From Spongospora subterranea (taxonomy: Eukaryota > Endomyxa > Phytomyxea > Plasmodiophorida > Plasmodiophoridae), in contig OUQQ01000688.1 in NCBI GenBank assembly GCA_900404475.1, positions 1 to 10,186 on the forward strand: a stretch of DNA of 10,186 nt, in the 5' to 3' direction. Under the pieces are notes generated by a model, which saw only the letters and a program-made list of their open reading frames with translations, was not told where the DNA came from and did not search any database. The position numbers and the translations under genes were made by a program. The stretch's first letter is position 1. Each line of letters begins with the position of its first letter. Of this stretch, positions 6,816-10,186 are shown piece by piece.

Positions 6816-7284
6816 CTCCAATCTGTTCTCTTCGCATCGTCTGCCCAGCCCAATCGATATTTCTAGCGAGAGCGATCTGAGTCAGTTCCAGCCAGCCCGA
6901 ACAACCATCGAGGATATAGGTACCGCAGGAACCTCCCCAGTTCCATCAGTTTACTCAACCTTTGGCGCCGGGGATCCAAGCGGTAGTTCAGGCAGCGCTC
7001 GTCCAGCTCCAACGGCAGTTGCAGGAATTGTCGCAGCACTATCAGCAGCAGCTGACCCTGCCAGAACCCACGATCCGCCTCCCGGATCCTCTCGACGGTT
7101 CCGATCCACCATGCGAGGTTTTATCAATCAAATATCCATGGTGATCACTCGTCAACCTAGGACATACGCCACGATGTCGAACGAGGGCGAGGCTATCTTG
7201 AATGGTTGGAGTCGGCTGCCACCGATGGTGGTAGTGAATGGAAACGGGGTGTATTTATCTGCGAAGAAACACCTGATCCAATAA
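6798..7284 (+). pseudogene. Gag remnant of a second Ty3/gypsy element (element 2)
   Basis: Two overlapping frames share the coding signal. One is open from 6772 to 7284 and gives RFTHRYSNLFSSHRLPSPID at its start and MRGFINQISMVITRQPRTYAT near 7108-7170, the start of a capsid domain in fungal-type gypsy gags. In between, the other frame (about 6930-7143) gives the better gag text: a Gln-rich coiled-coil-like stretch (ALVQLQRQLQELSQHYQQ) followed by IRLPDPLDGSD, the usual lead-in to the capsid. So at least two frameshifts exist. After YAT the expected capsid sequence is lost. This gag is unlike the one in element 1, hence a second element. Confidence 0.6.
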
Positions 7285-7522
7285 TCTGGCAACCGACCTC
7301 CAACCAAGACCTAAGTATTTCATCTTTATCTGTAAAATTAGGGAATCTGCGGATTCCCGAACTGTATAATGTGTAAGATTTTCTGGATCATTATACGAGT
7401 TGGCTATATAGCTGCTCATCCGTTAAACGCTCAAATGCATCGATAAAAAAAGGATTTTTCATGATTACAGCTTGGCCACAATTAAACGCTTTGACGGCAA
7501 TAAAAAAAAAACGATAAACATC
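7285..7522. other. Gene-free stretch between element 2 and the LINE, with two hairpins
   Basis: No coding signal. It holds GGGAATC-TGCG-GATTCCC (7341-7358) and, just after, GTATAATG (7364-7371) with its reverse complement CATTATAC (7389-7396). A start like TGTATAATGTGTAAG could be an LTR beginning, but no partner exists here. A-runs at 7445-7451 and 7502-7511 mark the approach to the LINE. Confidence 0.4.
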
Positions 7523-7700
7523 CGACCAAAATACGAGAACAACACAATAAACCTAAATACACACAGCATGATAAGCAACATACAGACAATCAGAATGGTA
7601 AACATTTGACTACAGAAAAAAATAAAACTATCGCGCCAACCAAAACCCGAGAACAACCATAGACACACTCAGCATATTAAGCAGCATACAGACAATCAGA
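7523..7700 (+). repeat. Diverged duplication in the LINE leader (7523-7594 and 7637-7700)
   Basis: Both copies run from a CCAAAA...CGAGAACAAC block through ACAC(A/T)CAGCAT to an identical CATACAGACAATCAGA. Copy 1 carries about 8 extra bases in the middle. Tandemly repeated 5' UTR segments are common in LINEs, where they often carry promoter activity; that function is inference. Confidence 0.7.
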
Positions 7701-7717
7701 CTACACAGCAAAACTTT

Positions 7718-8530
7718 ATGGGCACATCGAAGGGAAAAAACCAAAGAGCACAACCACATAAGAGAAAGACAAAAGGTGGAAACAGTAATGGATTGCACAA
7801 GACATGTGCCATAGAAATTGACAATATATTTGAAAATGTGGTTGGAGTAGGCAACAGTGCACTTGAAGGAATCAGAACATCAGGAGAATACCAGACATTA
7901 CTGTACAACAATTACGTAGAAACATACGTGATTATGGCAGAGACGCAATACAGGGAAGAATCATAGCGACAAAAATACTGAACTACGCCGGGTCAGTACC
8001 CAATGAAAATCTTACTCTTGTTGCATATCTAGACATAATGGAACAGAACCGACAATGGGCTGAAACACTAGCAGCGTTTCTATATAAGATCAACATATTC
8101 ATAATCAGTCAGGCAACACAAGTACTGAAGATTGATATACAGAAATGGATTGCGTCGATTTATTTGCTACACCACATGCATGGGAAACCAGCAACACCGA
8201 TGGGACATAGTAGACCCAAACCATTATGGGACCCTACTTCCAATAGATGAAGAAACTCAAAGATACAGCAACATCACAACAATGCAAGATCAATGTGGGA
8301 AATACGTTAAATATTACATAGGGAAACAACAATACCGGACAGTAAATGGACCGAAACAGGTTCTATCAAATACAACTGAAAACGAATCATTGATGAACAA
8401 AATTGAAACACCAACGACGTCATCAACTCAGCCGAGCCATTGTCAGCCAACAGGGGTGAACGAACTAGACCAACGCTTGCCAATAAAAAACAGGACTAGC
8501 GAATTTACTGCAAAAACTGGAAATGCTTAG
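7718..8530 (+). pseudogene. LINE ORF1-like region
   Basis: An ATG at 7718, right after the leader repeat, opens a basic N-terminus (MGTSKGKNQRAQPHKRKTK). The signal continues to GEYQTLLYNN, then moves to another frame near 7905 (RNIRDYGRDAIQGRIIATKI, YLDIMEQNRQWAETLAAFL) and again near 8175 to a third stretch (HYGTLLPIDEETQRY up to a stop at 8528-8530). No zinc knuckle or RRM is clear. Position before the RT and the basic start suggest an RNA-binding ORF1 protein. I do not recognise the family, and at least two frameshifts make it a relic. Confidence 0.5.
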
Positions 8531-8717
8531 CATTGTCACAAGCGACACCACCAGCAGAAGTACACAACATCGGATAACTAGAGAGAATGAATCAATCAAA
8601 CGTTTAGACCAACACCATCATGTGCCACTGACTTTAACAACTATTCACAATGGTATTACAGAATTGATCCACCACAAAACTATTCGTCGCAACGCATGTC
8701 TTTTCTGAAACGACGAA
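8531..8717 (+). other. Gap where the LINE endonuclease should be
   Basis: An APE endonuclease needs about 650-700 bp, but only about 190 bp separate ORF1 and the pre-RT linker. A segment near 8605-8640 reads LDQHHHVPLTLTT, which resembles the SDH-P-(x)-LT end of APE endonucleases. Nothing else of that domain is visible, so a large internal deletion is likely. Confidence 0.4.
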
Positions 8718-9191
8718 ATGAGAATCGCTTACAGAAAAAGGAACCGCGCCAAAACAAAATGGCAACAATCAATGGTAAAACAGCACCGAGCCGACCGTAT
8801 TGAGAAAAGGAAACGAAAATTACAGAAACTCGACACACACTTCATGAACATGTTTAAAAAACACAAGCACAAACACTTACTTAGGCTGGCAAAAGAAACT
8901 AGTAAGGGCAACACGGGAACAGCAACGTGGAAGATGCTGAAAACCCTGGTTCCGCAAACAAACAAAAAGCATCGTTCCTTCGCAACTCGCACCAACAATG
9001 CAGCTGAAGAAGCAAATCTAATCGCCGAAAATTTCAGCGCCATTTATAACCCACTCGATCTTGAGCTATTCAAGGAGGAGCGAACAAAATATAATGAATT
9101 GGTCATAGACCTAAAACGGCGAAAGGGCTTCTGGCCATCCACCACCTATCACAAAAAGAGAGCAGGACAGAGCAGCGGCAAACGCAAGTAG
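8718..9191 (+). pseudogene. LINE pre-RT linker region
   Basis: An open frame of 157 codons, very rich in Lys, Arg and His. AYRKRNRAKTKWQQSM, then TATWKMLKTLVPQ and EEANLIAENFSAIYN match the style of the segment between endonuclease and RT in jockey/CR1-type LINEs (Arg-Lys-rich helix, then W-x-x-L-K and A-x-x-x-A-E-x-F). The frame shifts near 9150 into the RT start (APEIDGISSKLL, about 9193-9230). The ATG at 8718 is internal to what was a longer polyprotein. Confidence 0.6.
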
Positions 9192-10186
9192 AGCAGCTCC
9201 TGAAATAGATGGGATCTCTTCAAAACTCCTAAATCAAATATGTGCAAATGACAAATTAGCAGATAGCATCAAACAAGCGATTAACAATGACATCATTGTA
9301 AAAGGGTCATTCCCAGATACCTTGAAGATGGCAAAAATTATCCCGTTACCGAAACCAACCTGGTGATTACCGCCCGATATCCCTATTGACTTCTTTGGTA
9401 CAATTAGTTGAGAGTATCATTGAACATCGACTACGCCAGCAATCACAAAAGCGCATTCCGAAGAATCAGTCGGGCTGCAGACCAGCTCACAGCACCTCAC
9501 ATGCGCTGCTTAGACATCTTCACAATTACGCCATTGCTGCCGCATCAAAAAATCGATTTGCTCTGGTACTATACGACTACATGAAAGCTTTTGACAGAGT
9601 CCAACGGCCAATTTTGATAGATAAATTTGATGAAATGGGAATAGAGCCATATTTAACACTGTTAATTGATAACTGGTTAACGAACCGAATGTACGAGGTG
9701 CATTTTCGACATGTGGAGTCACCACAGTATGAGCAGATTAATGAAATTCCACAAGGATCCACTATTAGTGTTTTACTGTGGATATTGTATATCTATGATG
9801 CACCATTGAATATGAACAATAGCAACGTTTATGTTGACGACACTACACATTGGGGACACGCAGACTCAGACAAAATAGTGGTCGATGCAAATCACAAAAT
9901 ACATACTGCGACAACAATGAAATACCTTGGGGCTAATCTCTTGGCAAATCCAGCTTGCAACAATCCTGATTGACATGACAGAGTCGGCAATCGACATTCG
10001 ACGACGCTGCAAATTAATGAGAATATTGAGGATTGCCAACGATTCCAACAAATTCATTGGAGGAAAACTCAACTACTATCTACCTTGGATAGCGGGAGAA
10101 ATGACGAGCACCACTTTCAGACCAATGGAAATAGCATACAATGATTACATGAGAACCTATACAGGATCATTCATATCGACACCAAT
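9152..10186 (+). pseudogene. LINE reverse transcriptase, broken, continues past right edge
   Basis: Three frames carry the RT. Frame one (to the TGA at 9364) has APEIDGISSKLL and KMAKIIPLPKP. Frame two (about 9362-9973) has DYRPISLLTSLV, NQSGCRPAHST, motif A LYDYMKAFDRV (Asp at 9575-9577), motif B IPQGSTIS and motif C VYVDDT (Asp pair 9836-9841). About 35-40 residues usually found between motif C and the YLG strand are missing near 9900. Frame three (from about 9963, open to the window end) carries the thumb-like C-terminal part (IRRRCKLMRILRIAND, YLPWIAGEM, TYTGSFISTP). Active-site residues are all present; the product is not expressible as one protein. The partner ORF1 lies upstream. Confidence 0.85.

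Larger units (their letters stand above)
7440..10186 (+). mobile_element. Degenerate non-LTR retrotransposon (LINE), runs off right edge
   Basis: The plus strand is strikingly A-rich, as LINE sense strands often are. Order: leader with a duplicated segment, ORF1-like region, short gap, pre-RT linker, RT palm and RT C-terminal part. RT text (AFDRV, IPQGS, YVDD) places it among APE-type LINEs in the jockey/CR1 range; I cannot fix the clade by eye. Several frameshifts, stops and deletions show it is dead. The left boundary is uncertain within about 80 bp. Confidence 0.8.

Noticed and set aside
1800..7400. A full LTR pair flanking element 1
   Set aside because: I compared the leader region with the sequence after the integrase and found no shared block beyond the 18-mer.
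8729..9043. A hydrophobic 104-codon minus-strand frame
   Set aside because: It is the reverse of the Lys/Arg-rich linker: AAA/AAG codons read backwards give Phe/Leu. An apparent membrane protein here is an artefact.
1..10186. CRISPR array, tRNA or rRNA genes, bacterial operon signals
   Set aside because: No regularly spaced short repeats, cloverleaf or rRNA-like segments were seen; the content is eukaryotic retroelements and one repeat-protein gene.

Overview
The window looks like repeat-rich nuclear DNA of a eukaryotic microbe. It holds decayed retroelements, a fragment of a mitochondrial-type class I peroxidase gene (a family typical of fungi, oomycetes and other protists, generally absent from animals), and one open gene for a glutamine-rich repeat protein with a signal-like N-terminus. 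A chytrid-type fungus or an oomycete fits best. That is inference, and the window cannot settle the species. There are no bacterial signatures.

Left part (1-1330, minus strand): one intact-looking gene encodes a 395-residue protein. It has an N-terminal hydrophobic helix, then Q/S/P-rich sequence with two gapless 129-residue tandem repeats. A third repeat starts just before the stop codon, and that stop replaces a conserved Gln codon, so the repeat array probably continues beyond the left edge. About 400 bp of unassigned sequence follows (1331-1732), then a perfect inverted repeat at 1733-1767.

Middle part (about 1790-7284): a nest of decayed elements. The outer layer looks like a Ty3/gypsy element ('element 2'): a possible LTR end and leader at about 1790-1870, and a broken gag at 6798-7284. 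Between them lies a second Ty3/gypsy element ('element 1', about 1871-6797) in the order leader, gag, zinc knuckle, protease remnant, RT, RNase H, integrase. It is broken by many frameshifts and stops, but most catalytic residues are still readable. An 18-bp exact direct repeat (1853-1870 and 6798-6815) sits at the two edges of element 1, as a target-site duplication would. Inside element 1's gag, in antisense, is an intronless fragment of a cytochrome c peroxidase-like gene (2380-3171). It lacks an ATG, carries a one-base frameshift and a roughly 12-codon deletion, and loses the C-terminus.

Right part (about 7440-10186): a degenerate non-LTR retrotransposon (LINE) on the plus strand that runs off the right edge. 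It has an A-rich leader with a diverged duplication, an ORF1-like region, almost no endonuclease, and a reverse transcriptase with recognisable A, B and C motifs.

Apart from the left-hand gene, everything I can assign is a relic. The genes do not form a pathway. The story is of insertion into insertion next to a fast-evolving repeat-protein gene.
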